Assembly: GCA_029204225.1 (NCBI GenBank)
Contig: CM055111.1
Coordinates: 31,356,848 to 31,420,847, forward strand
Origin: Diphasiastrum complanatum
Lineage: Eukaryota; Streptophyta; Lycopodiopsida; Lycopodiales; Lycopodiaceae
Length of the DNA stretch: 64,000 bases
Reading direction: 5' to 3'
Shown: positions 1-11,126 of the stretch, piece after piece
Numbering within the stretch: the first letter of the stretch is position 1
How the letters are laid out: each line of letters opens with the position of its first letter
Translations under genes and position numbers: made by a program
The notes under the pieces: generated by a model
Databases searched by the model: none
Told to the model about the DNA's origin: nothing
Seen by the model: only the letters and a program-made list of their open reading frames with translations

Positions 1-1020
1 GTTATGATAATAGATTCAGAGCTTTAGGTTGAAGGGAGTACAAAAAAGAATTTTTTAAGCAATTAAAGAGAACTCAAAAAAATTCATAGTGATATATTAT
101 AGAATTCTATCAAAAGTAGGATTTGTAGATTTAAGAATTACAAATTGCTTGTTTTTTATCGATTCTCTTTGAAAATGAGAGCCAAATCTCTTATTTTTTG
201 CATGTTTTTGGTCAGATAGACATGTGACGCTCTATAGTGAAGTTGATATTCAATGCAATACTAGCTATGTAAAATTCCACTTGTAAGTGATGACACGTGT
301 CTAGATGCTTAGCCCTATGCCTAATCATGTAAATTTTGTTGGAAAAATGGCTCTCTTCCTACATGAAATAATTTGTTGAGCCATTCAACAATATCCTTCG
401 CTTGAGGGAAACCTTGAGAGATGTTACATTACAACTGAACTGCAACTCTGAGCTAACAACATTGTGCACTTACATTCACTTGGTGTTCCATGGTAGGACA
501 TCACATGAAGCCCTCTTCCAAGGGGATCTTGTGTAAGAAGACAAGGATGTAGGGATGTACAATGGTGATGCAAGTGTTTGGGCATCGGATAACACAAGAC
601 ATCCCTATTGTTACTACCACAATTTCCACTCCTAGACTCCAATTTGCTCCAGCTAAAGTTTGGGCATGTAACATGATGGAACAGTCACATACCTAGCCAA
701 TTATTGGCGATATTTTCACTTCAATTACAGATAAGCTAAAGCACCTAGGTTGAATAGTAGAATTGACTAAAAACTATGCAAGCAAGATGACGCACAGATG
801 GCCATTTTTAATTGATGCATAAGCAAGACCATCTTAACATGTTGAGAGTACACACAAGAAAATTATATGATGAGCAATGGTCCAGACTCCAGACACCACA
901 AGTGAGGCAAGCTAAAGGTAGAACCACCATTGTGCCTGCCTACTAATTTGCTACACCTGGCAATACATGAGCAAGCTACTATGGTCTAGGACACAACAAT
1001 TTTCTATTGTGGGTATATGC
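1..1020. other. No gene recognised
   Basis: AT-rich sequence with only short, low-quality open frames on both strands and no recognisable family. It may include the decayed N-terminal part of the hAT-like fossil that follows, but I could not align any zinc-finger region. Confidence 0.5.
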
Positions 1021-1035
1021 ATAATCATTTGTTGA

Positions 1036-1480
1036 CATTGCTATCTTTAAAGACATGATGAAGCCAATGTGGCTTGTGATGCACCTTGGAGCCCTACCAC
1101 GTGAGTCTTCACAAACTCATTGTCAAAAGGACAAGATTAGATGCATAACAAGGGAGTTACGACTTCACTATTGTGGATGATGGATGGATTGTCATACACT
1201 CTAGGACAATAATTACCATCCTTGTGTCATGACATGTGGGTGCTATGTTCCTACAACGTGTGGATGCTTCCCATGGGGGTGCTACAGAATTTGTCAAGTT
1301 TGCTTATGAGCACGTATGAGCAGCTATGTTAGAGGTTGGCCTACAAAATGTTTGTGTTGCAATGAATTATATAATCTTTTGATGCATATGACATGGGAGG
1401 CATCCTGTGGTTTGGGTCCATTGCATCTACCAACCTTGACATAGCATCTCCATCAATGGGAAGGGGAAAGCCTTTCCCAT
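1036..1480 (+). pseudogene. hAT-like transposase fossil
   Basis: From about 1168 the plus frame reads TIVDDGW, then an I-I-T-I-L-V stretch, GAMFLQRVDAS and EVGLQNV, broken by TGA stops. The order DGW, hydrophobic strand, G-x-x-F-x-x-x-D-A-S, then E-x-G-x-x-N-V is that of the catalytic core of plant hAT (DUF659-type) transposases. Upstream, at about 1045, FKDMMK in another frame fits the segment before the core. A frame change near 1375 gives a possible continuation ending in a glycine-rich stretch. No terminal inverted repeats or 8-bp target duplication were identified, so element limits are unknown. Long dead. The assignment rests on remembered family motifs. Confidence 0.45.
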
Positions 1481-2030
1481 CTTCCATCCATGCAACTCAC
1501 TAGATCTGAAGAGGCCATCAACCAATAATTTGGCGTGCTAGTAATAAAAGAAAGCCTAAATACTTATTGAATCAAAGCATGCTATAGCTCATTGGAAAGG
1601 ATGGGCTTGAGAGTGTCAAGAGAGTGTTTTCACATGCCAAAAGCAAAGACCACATACGAAGATATGGTTGATACAACTTGTGAGCTCCAATTCTTGGTTG
1701 TATGTTGTAGGATTGCAAAAACTATGGCAAGAGGATTCCCTCCCTCTACTAGTTGGAGGTTCTTGCATGATAGATGCAAGAAGATCAAGATTTGATGGAT
1801 CTCGTCTTCTAGGTTGCCGAATGAGCTATACAGTCATGACATCTTACATCATAGATGGTCATACTTCTCTCTACTCATCTCTTGTTTGCATTGCATGTGA
1901 TCTTGTGACGTAGGCATAGCATATGTTGATGTTAGATTATGTTAGTGTGCACACGCCATTTTGTTGGATGTAGGCTGAGGTCTTGAAAAAAAATTCTTAG
2001 TTAAAACTTCACAAATTATTGTGTTGAGGA
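1481..2030. other. Unassigned, possible continuation of hAT fossil
   Basis: Short plus-strand open frames of 67 and 81 codons overlap here (from 1592 and 1668). Neither matches a family I know, and neither has a convincing coding context. The segment joins copia-derived sequence near 2030. Confidence 0.35.
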
Positions 2031-2031
2031 A

Positions 2032-2595
2032 TGACCCAATAGATTGAGGAAGACATGTATGTAAACCCCATAAGGCACTTTATGGCATAAAACAATCAGC
2101 AAGAGCTTGGTTTCAAAGGATAAACACATTCCTCATCCAACATGGTTTTCAACCAGGCACTGCTGATTCTAATGTTTATTTCAATTTGGTGCAACATTCC
2201 TTCATTATCTTCACCTTGTATGTCACATTGTTTTTCAACAATAATACCTATCAGGTGAAGGAATCTAAATAGATGTTATCGTCTGAATTCGACATGATCG
2301 ATCTAGGTGAGGCTCACTACTATCTAGGAGCTCAAATCCACTGAGACAAAGCGAGGGGAGTGATTTATATCACTCGACAAAGACATCTTTATCTTTATTA
2401 GATATAATATGATCAGTTGCAGATCTAGGCCTACGATTATCGAAGAACCAATGTCCTCAGAGTAAGCAATAAATGGAGCAGATGAGAGAGTATCCATACC
2501 AATCGATACTCGGATCTCTCATGTATGCAATGGTCTATACAAGACTTGCTATTGCTTTTGCAATTAGCTCACTAAGCCCAATACTAGCATCATCC
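2032..2595 (+). pseudogene. Ty1/copia reverse transcriptase fragment (copy A)
   Basis: The plus strand encodes the middle of a copia reverse transcriptase: KPHKALYGIKQSARAWFQ, then a stretch ending LYVTLFFNN, then MLSSEFDMIDLGEAHY and an RQRHLY stretch. The palm motif normally read as YVDD is YVT here: six bases are missing in frame, so both catalytic aspartates are gone (about 2219-2230). In-frame stops and frameshifts follow. It is closely similar to 23020-23590, which has the same six-base loss. No LTR adjoins the 5' side. Non-functional remnant. Confidence 0.9.
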
Positions 2596-2599
2596 ATTC

Positions 2600-2990
2600 A
2601 GAATGGAAACCGACTTGTCAAAGAAGACCGACTTCTCGGCGAAAGGCTCACTTTGTCTACTATCGTCAAACTATTGAGGAAGTCTGACTCCATCGACTAT
2701 CGTCGACGACCGATATCTCAACTTTACTGACTATCGGCAATGATAGTCCGAATAGTCGAAGCCTTCTCAGTTGTCTTGTGCACACAACATCCATCTGCCT
2801 TTTATTTTTATACACATCAATCTGAATTGACTATTGCCTTGTTGTTGTGTTCAGATCATTGTCAATGTTGCATGCTTTGCTATCTCTCGTTTTTTGTTTG
2901 ACTTTCTAAATTGGTTTGTCTGACTGTCTACTCTTTCACTTCCGTAGCGCAAATAGATTCTTTGTGTTGTCTTGCATTCTCCTCCCCGAA
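2600..2990 (+). repeat. LTR-like block with repeated GACTATCG motifs
   Basis: This segment repeats the motif GACTATCG and close variants and runs into sequence ending just before a copia RT N-terminal region. Copies lie at about 24258-24650 (direct) and, partly, at 36075-36250. The short repeated motif and placement suggest the U3 region of an LTR, but I could not define both ends. Confidence 0.55.
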
Positions 2991-3807
2991 TCCTAACAAA
3001 GAGTGTGCAAACCACCTATAAGGTATATCGAAGAATCTATGGCTAATCTTATTCGATTGCCAACTACTATCGAAGAAGCACTTAGATAGCCCTCCGATCT
3101 ATGGAGGGAAGCCATGGATAGAGAGTATTCTGCATCTCTCATCAAGAACCAGATGTGGACTATTGTCGAATTGCCTACCAGCATAAATGTAGATGACTGC
3201 AAATGGATATTCAAAATCAAATAAAATGAATGGAATTATTGATCAAAGAAAAGATCGACTTGTCGAAAGAGGATTCTTGCAGATATAGAATGTTGACTAT
3301 GCTGAGACTTTTAGTCCAATAGTTAAGAATTTTTTAATCAGTCTTCTACTATCATATGCTATTGTAGCCAATCTGGATGGATGTACATATAGCTGATCGT
3401 AGTGGATGTACATATAGCTTATTGTAATGGAGTTATCAAAGTAGATATACATGATACATCTCAAAGGTTATATTATCGCAGGAAAAAATAATCATGTATG
3501 CAAACGCCATAAAGCCCTTTATAGCTCGAGGGAATCTGCTGAGCATGGTTCCAAAGGATCGACACTTTTCTTATCAATCACGGTTATGAAGCATGTGCTT
3601 CAAACTCAAATTTCTACTTCAGGTCCATGTCAATATGTTGATCAAATATAATGTTTCCCGACAAAGAGATAAACTTGTAGTATTGTTGAATGCAAGACAT
3701 GACAGCTGATATTTCTACAAAGGCACCAAGCTTGGATGTACACAAGAAGTCTTTAGTAGAACTAAGTTTGAAGGTCAAGGCATTCATGGATTTAGATTAA
3801 GGAAAAG
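2991..3807 (+). pseudogene. Ty1/copia RT N-terminus and RNase H tail (copy B)
   Basis: The plus frames include PSDLWREAMDREY, KNQMWTIVELP and KWIFKIK, the usual start of a copia reverse transcriptase domain, then a scrambled stretch and VCKRHKALYS. After about 3655 the reading is the C-terminal end of RNase H (QDMTADISTKAPSLDVHKK). The RT middle is missing, so an internal deletion has joined RT to the RNase H tail. Stops are frequent. It is parallel to 24690-26205, which retains more of the element. A purine-rich tract (AAGGAAAAG) at 3799-3807 lies directly before an LTR start. Confidence 0.85.
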
Positions 3808-4295
3808 TGTTGGATTATTCTCCCATAATCCTATAGTGTATTTACATCAATTGGTTTATATAGTTCTATAGTTTTGAATATTGCTAGCAGCGCTTACTGC
3901 TTATTAGCAGAAGTGCATTATACAGAGTTATCAGTTACTCGAAGATAGTTTAGAGCATGCAGCTTCATCCGCTATTGTTTTGTACTTGCATCATCTGATT
4001 TGTACATGCTATTTAGGAAATCAGTCATGTCCTTTTATTGCATTCAATATTATGTCAGAATGTATGCAAGCTTCTATGAAGTTATTCGTATCTGTTAAAT
4101 CTCTTATTGATTATTTTTAATAATCAAATGTTGCGATATTGCAATATTCTATATCTATCAATTACACTCTGTAATTGTTTGTCTACGAAATCACTTTAGT
4201 ACGAATGATTTCAAAGTTAGTTACTAAAATAATCACTGATAGTTCATTGTTTGACTTCGATTTCATTACCATCATATACTCTTTCCTTCTTCCAT
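3808..4295 (+). repeat. Copia LTR, internally deleted
   Basis: The segment starts TGTTGGATTATTCTCCC immediately after a polypurine tract, as the intact LTRs at 27626 and 30206 do. It is joined early, at about 3875, to the distal LTR part. The same distal part occurs at 46985-47390. The 3' limit is approximate because RNase H-like sequence follows. Confidence 0.7.
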
Positions 4296-4299
4296 CAAC

Positions 4300-4445
4300 T
4301 GCTCCAACTATATCTTGGAGTAGAAAAAAGCAACCCACTATTGTTTTATTGTGAATTAAAGCTAAGTATCAGGCATTAAGCTCTACGACACCAGAAACTA
4401 TTTGGTTAAGAGGATTATTAGTTGCTATTTACCATGCTTGAAGGC
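4300..4445 (+). pseudogene. Copia RNase H fragment joined to LTR
   Basis: Reads as ISWSRKKQPTIV, KAKYQALSS, then TIWLRGLL, the conserved core of copia RNase H. It follows LTR-like sequence directly, an order that does not occur in an intact element. The same LTR/RNase H junction recurs at about 47400-47560, so the chimera predates duplication. Confidence 0.75.
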
Positions 4446-4489
4446 TCTACGGAGAGTGCATGGAATGTTTCAATTCACAAAAACTAGGG

Positions 4490-5175
4490 ACAATTCTATA
4501 GACTCAATATTAATGCAATTTATAACCTCCATAGACCTATCCACTAGTTAACTTTCTACGTTTTCTATCAAAGTACTTCTATTGTTTCAGTTCATTTTTG
4601 TGAGTTCAGTTTCTCTACTAAAGCATCATATCATTCTCTAAATGCAATCATATTTCTTTTTTGTGAGGAGCCATCTATCATTAAAAAAAAAAGGATTTGG
4701 ATTATTTCACAGTTTTAGTGATTTTTAATGTTTCACAAAAGGAACATAGAAGCATTTGATCATTATGACGTAATACTGAATGCGATAAAATTGAATAATC
4801 GATTTAGTAAGTAGCGTGTACAAATCAGAGAAATCGTGGGCACAAAACAATAGCGGATGGAACTGCATACTCAAAACTATATCTGAGTATCTAATTGACT
4901 TTGTTTGGCACTTTCACTAATAAGGAGTAAGCATTTCTAGCGATGTGCTCTTTCAATCTTCAAGATCAATATGCAAAGAGATTTGTAAAAGATTAAGAAG
5001 AAGTTAACTAGAAAGTGATCAATTATTTATACTAGTTAGGAATACTGTTTAGGCTTATCCAAATGACAGTTGAAGACAAGTATTTGGTCCTAGATCGCAA
5101 TTGGAGCTTAGCCATATTGCATTGTCACTTATCCAATTAGGCTTTTTAGAAACTACTTGCAAAAATAGTTGACTT
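4490..5175 (-). repeat. Reversed copy of the LTR-like block at 33115-33780
   Basis: Reverse-complementing this segment gives the sequence found at about 33115-33780 and again at 42795-43455, including the stretch around the GATGGCTCCTCAC motif. Stand-alone inverted copy with no coding potential. Confidence 0.75.
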
Positions 5176-5218
5176 CTATTCTAAAACAAACAATGATGCT
5201 AAACACACGCACATACAC

Positions 5219-6748
5219 ATTCTATTGAAGATGCAAAGCACAAAGAAGCTTTTATGGATGATGATGAGATCTTTCTTCGCAAAGATCTTGCAATATCCCT
5301 TTATATTCAAAGGCATTCATTTATCAATTAGCTACATCAATTCCAATTGTAAACCTCCAAGCAACATATATATGGAGTGACCCGAGTATTGCATTATCAT
5401 TCAGGTCCAACATGACGTCTTAGTGCGTTTTATTATTTTGTGATTGATTTATGAGTTTCTTTTTCTTTTTCCAGCAAGAATTTCTTCTTTTTCCACTTAT
5501 TGCAAAAGCTACTTCTCAAAGAAACTGTGATACCTAAAACTCAAAAAAGAAGCACGAAAAATATCGAGCATGCTTGAGATGGATAATGAAACAAGACATG
5601 CATGGCTAGTGAATCATATTTCGTATAAGGCAGAGCATTCAAAAAACATTGAAAGTCCAACATGTAGTACATCACTTTATGAAGATGAATTTCAAGGAGA
5701 TAAAATGTTGCACAGACTGCTATGCCATTTTTCAATTGTTCCATGATTGGAATGCTCAAGTCAATGTGAATCGTAAATCAGAGAGGGAAGCACATTTGTA
5801 GAAGAAATAGAGGTTCATTGGAGGTTTGGTAAGCAAAGCAAGAACTTGAATCATTGTGCAAACCATAGATGAGAGATAGATCCACATCTCTAAAGAAAAC
5901 ACAGGATGACAAAAGAAAATTGACATGATGGAACCATAACACTCTAATCGTTATGTGGCAATCTACGACTTGGGACAATAGAGAAGATGATGGTGATGGT
6001 GACAAGGGTCAAGAAAAGGTTGCAAATTCATAGGAATAAGGGGATGACGAGATGGCAACAAGATAGATGCTCAAAAGTTATTGTTCTTCCTTTACTGGAT
6101 GTAGACATCTATTGGGCCTCAAAGCAAGTTGCTACATGAGCCCTCAAACTTGTGGCGCCCGCATTTGGCCTGGGAAACGCTGCGGCATTTAATTTAGCTG
6201 CCGAATTGTGTTGGTAGTGCCGCTAAATTTAGTGCGGTGGCCCAAGAGACAAGCTTGAATACCAACTATAAGTAGACGGCCCTTGGGCAGTCTCTATCTC
6301 TCTCTCTTGCTGTATTTCTTTCTATCGTCGTCGTCGTCTTCGTCTTCATCTTCGCAGCGCTCGCTCGCTCTGATTCCGGAACACTCCTGCAGCAGGCCTG
6401 CTGATCGTTTCTTTATTATCACGCCGAGTTCCCGATCTTCAAACTCGATCTACAATTGCAAATCTGTGCACATTATACATCTAATTTTACTCGCATCTCT
6501 TTGCTTTTCCATCGCAGGTACATATTGTTTTCTGCTCCCATTATTTGCCTTTTCATTTGTTGTTTTTTCGTGCTTTCAATGTTTACCTCTTCGTTTTATG
6601 TTGTCATTCGCTAGCTAGCTGCGTATTATACTTCTTATAGATATGCCTGTTTCGGCTTCTTTGGCAGCCTTTAATGTCCATGAGTGGCAGCGATATGAAG
6701 CACCCGAGAGAGGATAGCTCGTTTGGGCCACACTTGAAATGACCTGCA
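5219..6748 (+). repeat. Arm 1 of the SIN3-upstream inverted duplication
   Basis: This arm matches the reverse complement of 19727-21690. About 5219-5960 also matches the reverse complement of 40841-41530. It contains SIN3 upstream DNA, the core promoter, the 5' UTR exon, its intron and the start codon exon. Relative to the other arm it lacks roughly 400 bases near 6130-6150 and carries only a short CT tract. Short open frames on the minus strand (5541-5759 and 5778-6005) are conserved between copies, but this reflects recent duplication rather than proven coding. Confidence 0.85.
6262..6312 (+). promoter_or_regulatory. Core promoter of SIN3-like gene: TATA and CT tract
   Basis: CTATAAGTAG at 6266-6275 is followed about 25 bases on by a pyrimidine (CT) tract, a common plant arrangement of TATA element and pyrimidine patch around the start site. 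The equivalent position in the inverted copy holds a greatly expanded GA/CT array (20185-20302). Confidence 0.5.
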
Positions 6749-9700
6749 ATTGCTTCAGGAAATCGTAAGCTTTTACTTACCTCTTTCTGGTTCTTAACTC
6801 TGATTTACGGCCCGAGGTAGGGATATTGAGTTCCTTGCAATTTATTTTGTCTTTCCAGATCAACACTCACTTGTGATCTGTTAGAAAGATTCAATGAGTT
6901 CCTTTCACAGCGTGAAAATATCTGTGACGACTCCAGTATGTTTACTGCACAGCTTACCTTTTGTCCTCTTAAGTGACTTGCTTGGGTGTCTAGCAGTTTT
7001 GTTTTTCTAAAAGATTATGGGATTGCTATTATAATGTAGTCTGCATGGAACAATATGACTTTTTTCTTGCTTGGTTTCACTAAGCAAGTTTTTTATGTTT
7101 TTCAGAAGGATATCTTGCAGACATTTTTGGCAGAAGTAAGTAGTTTCTTTTTCCTGAATGCTTTTTGCATATGGTGTGGTCAATAGTGGTGGGAACCTTT
7201 ATGATGAAACAACATGACAATGTAGGCAGATGTTAATGAGATTCCTTTTTATAGATCAATTTCCTTACATTGTCTCTGTAGGAGTTGTAGAAGCGGGAAA
7301 TGCTTCTTGGTTTCCAAGGGGAGGCTCGAACCTGAGACCAAAGAAACTTTGGATGTCAGAAGCGGGAAATGGAGCAGTTGCCGTTGATAACGATAAAGAG
7401 AGAGAGAAAGAGCGGAATCTAGATAGGGATAGAGAAAGAGATCGAGAAAGTGACAAAAAAAGACAGAGGGAGATAGAAAGGGAGAAAGGGAGAAGGACAG
7501 AGATAAAGAAAGAGAAAGGGACAGGGTTGTTTCTCACCATTCAAATTATGGTGCAAATCACAGAATCTTTTTATTACCCCCTATACAGAAAATGAATAAA
7601 CCTATTTCAGAGATGGACCTTCCAAATTGTGAGCGCTGTACACCAAGTTATCGCCTTCTTCCAGAGAATGTAAGTGGTCATGTCCTACTGATCTTTCTTC
7701 CTTGCTTTAATTAGTTTTGAAAAATAGTTTTAGGGATGTTTCCTCTTTGTTATTGATGTATGCTTCTCACATTCATGTTCATTGTCTTATTTGCTGCTCT
7801 AGTATTCTAAGCCATTATCCAGTCATCATACAGAATTGGGACTCACAGTGCTCAATGACAACTGGGTATTTGTTATATCGCCGGCCGGTGAGGACTATTC
7901 ATTTAAACACATGCAAAAGAACCAATATGAGGAGATTCTTTTTCGTTGTGAAGATGATCGGTATGGTGTGTTTTGCTTCAACCAGTTTCATATCATCTTG
8001 CAACTAGGTTTTTTGGGTAGCACCACTCCTCGTGTGCCTGTTTTCTTATTTGCACTATTCGTATATGGTATTTGGGGCCAATATCTTCCCAGTACCTTTT
8101 GGTTATTGTCGCAAACATGAAATGAACTCTTTAATACGAATCTCTTTTACTCCATTGTTTTTAAGGTCATTCAAGTAGCCATGATTGGGAATGTTTTACA
8201 GCTTTGAAGCTGATATGCTTGTGGAAAGTATGGCGATTACTTCAAAGCGAGTAAGTGATATGGTAGAAAACATCATTGATCTAATCAAGCCAGAATCTCA
8301 ATTCTGTCTGGATGAGCATCTGTCAGGTATGTGATGCTTTGCATATGGATATGTATTTCAGTTGACCACTATAATGTACTCTATTTATTGCTATCAAGAA
8401 GGTCTCTAGGTACATCAATCAACTTTATTGAGCCAATGTTTGGTGCACCTACGCGTCCCCATGGTGCTGAAGATATGGAAGAAGGTGCCAAAGTAAAAGC
8501 TCCCGATTCAAAGCAAAGCAGCTATAGTGCTGGAGAGATCGCAACAACACGTGGAGCTGATGGTACGGAGAAAACTGCAAGTCAGCTTGCAGATGGTGTG
8601 GAGCATAGAAATGTTGTCAGTTCTATAGTTGATGAATTTGCGACTGCCTCCAGTAGAGTGAAAGTTGAGAGAATGGATACACTCATACAAGATACTGGTA
8701 GAAAATCAACTGGAAGAGGAGATAGAGATAAGCGATTGGGCTACAGTGAAGAAACCGTGATGTTTAAATGCAATACTTTCAATGAACGATCGGGGAGGAT
8801 AGAAAGAGAAGAAGGAGAGTTGTCAACTTCTCCAGAAGTCATCGAGGAAAGGGAGAATAATGGTATTTTCTCTGACAAATCTACTGTCGGAACGGGAAAC
8901 TATCCATTGGAACAAGTTCTGAAGAACTGCAAATCAAATAAGGGCTCGGGGGTCAGGCATGAAGATGATGAAGAGCCTGACGCAGATGGTGGTGCCCGCA
9001 GCGATCATGATACAGAGACTAATGATGAATTTGAAGAGAGCTTGCAAAAATCTACTGAAGACAGCGAGAATATTTCAGAGGCTGGTGAAGAAGTTTCAGG
9101 CAGTGCCTCAGGTGACAATGATGATGCTTCACATGAGGATCATGAAGAGGAGGATGAAGAGGATGAGGAGCAGGAAGGAAATGTGGAAAGTGAAGGTGAA
9201 TCAGAAGGGATGGTTGATGGCCACCTTCGAAGAACAGTGTTATATTTTATGAGAATGACATGTTTTACATTCTTTTCAGACTTTATCAGGTAATGTTGCA
9301 GCTTATGCAATTTGTCAAAATATTGACATAGAGATTGTAGGAATATGTTGTGCTTCCGCTTTTTCTGACGTCCCAAGTACTGATTTTGATATTTCGGTTT
9401 TCTGTTCTTATGGCTCCTGTTACAAATCAGGATAACTAAAATGAATGTGAAAAAATGTTGCAAGCTTATTTCATTTCAAGGGCTTGATTTGGTTGTTACA
9501 AGAAGTTCAGTCATGCTTCTTGATTAGAATACTGAACATGTGTTATCTTTGTACTGAAATTTGAAGACATTTTGCTTTTTCAATTCCCAACGTGCAGACC
9601 TTATGTGAACGAATTCTTTCTGCAAAAACGAATTCTATGGCAGGCGAGCAGGAGTGGAAAACATTCAAAGATGTATCCACTCCAGATCTTTATGCGAAGT

Positions 9701-11126
9701 ACATACCATAACTCAGCATTCTTTTCATCATGCTAGTACCTGTACATGTCTATTTTTTATAAGAAGTACACCATTTTAGAGGAAAGGTAATATTTGATTA
9801 CGACTAGTCGTGAAGCATTGAATTAGGATTTATGGATTATTCTGGTATGGCTTGAAGCATTTTTATTTCTCATTTGCAAAATTTATGAACGGCAACCAGA
9901 TTCATGACGGCTCTATACAATTTCCTTGGTGAAACTGATGGCAATACAAGTTTTGAGGACGAGTGTCGGTCAATAATTGGGATACAGTCCTACATTTTGT
10001 TTACTCTTGACAAGTTAATCTTCAAACTTGTGAAACTGGTTCGAGAACTGCTCATATCTGTTGGGATCTTTTGAAGAAAGTGTCTGCTTAGTAGTTCACT
10101 AAGTTTCACTGAGCTGACCAGATTTGCTGAATTTAAAAAAAAATATTTTGCAGCTTCAAGCAATTGCTGTTGATGAAATGACAAATAAACTTCTATTGCT
10201 ATACACACATGAGAAATCACGTGGAGCTTGTGGGATTATTGACATTGTTTACCATGCAAATGCATGTGTTCTCCTCTGTGAGGAGAGCGTCTTTCGATTT
10301 GAGCATGTACGTGATATATATATTTTCTCTAATGACAATGTTTCTGCTTTTTGTCTATCTCATGTTACATGTGAGAACATGTGAATTTTTATCACAACAG
10401 AAAATATGCCCCGGTGAATTATCAGTTCAGCTAATGGAGGAGGGACCTGAGAAACTGGAGGTTCCGGCAACTGCTATTGACGAGCCTGTGCAAAATTACT
10501 TGAACGATTACTTGTTCTCAGTGCCGGAGAGGAAAGATCGTCATCGTGTTTTCGCTGAAAGGTAGCTTCAGAGTTTTGCTTGGTGTCTCATAAATTTTAA
10601 GAAATTGAATGAATCACCTTTGTTTGTTACTAATCAGCTCTTTACTTATCCGCAGAAATAAGAGCAAATTCTGACGAGGAATGTGAAGCTTTTATGAAGG
10701 CAACAAGAAATGTTTACGTGGTGAATGGTTTGGAGTGCAAGATAGATTGTAGGACCTCCAAGGTTTACCTTTTTTTCTAAGACTGAGTTTGTACGATCAC
10801 ATTAGACACCGTGTATATGCAGGTGAAAGATAGTGTGAGGCTTCTGGTGATAAACTCTTGTTTGAAAAAAAAAAAGGTACTCTATTGTATTGAATGTTTT
10901 TGTTTTACTAAATAGAATGTCTCTACATTCTCTGCAGGTCTCATATGTCCTTGCTACTGAGGACCTTCTGTACAGAAGGAAGTGGCCTAAGATGGTTAAT
11001 TCTCCCCAGGTCAATAATGGAACCCGTAGCATTTCCATGACGTGTGGTTCTAGAGGATCGATAACTAAACAAGATAGAGTTAAGCGGTTTCTTGTATGGT
11101 TGGAGGGTAAGCTGACAGAGACGTAA
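6290..11126 (+). pseudogene. SIN3-like (SNL-type) transcriptional co-repressor, decayed
   Basis: SIN3 proteins are nuclear scaffolds for histone deacetylase complexes. Likely exons: 5' UTR to about 6518; 6683-6768; 6859-6935; 7106-7135; 7359-7669; 7803-7960; 8202-8326; 8411-9289; 9598-9698; 9900-10038; 10154-10306; 10401-10561; 10656-10762; 10938-11126, mostly with GT/AG borders. Diagnostic pieces are [29 protein letters not shown] and FRCEDDR (start of the HDAC-interaction domain), EPMFGAPTRP, an acidic Glu/Asp region, and a C-terminal domain with [21 protein letters not shown] and SYVLATEDLLYRR. Lesions: CGA-to-TGA stop in the first coding exon (LK*PA, 6741-6743); PAH repeats absent; frameshift before [10 protein letters not shown]; the rest of the HDAC-interaction region missing between 8326 and 8411; frameshifting deletion near 9230; frameshift in 10656-10762. 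A shortened, still transcribed locus is possible, but the full product is not. Confidence 0.9.

Noticed and set aside
1592-1913. Overlapping 67- and 81-codon ORFs as genes
   Set aside because: No family match, no splice context, and both lie between decayed transposon fragments.
5541-6005. Minus-strand ORFs MSIPIMEQ... and MSPSPSSS... repeated in three places as possible conserved genes
   Set aside because: Their conservation follows from recent DNA duplication of the whole block. Non-coding sequence around them is equally conserved and no domain is seen.
7265-7540. Minus-strand 91-codon Ser/Leu-rich frame
   Set aside because: Shadow of the Arg/Glu/Asp-rich SIN3 exon on the plus strand.
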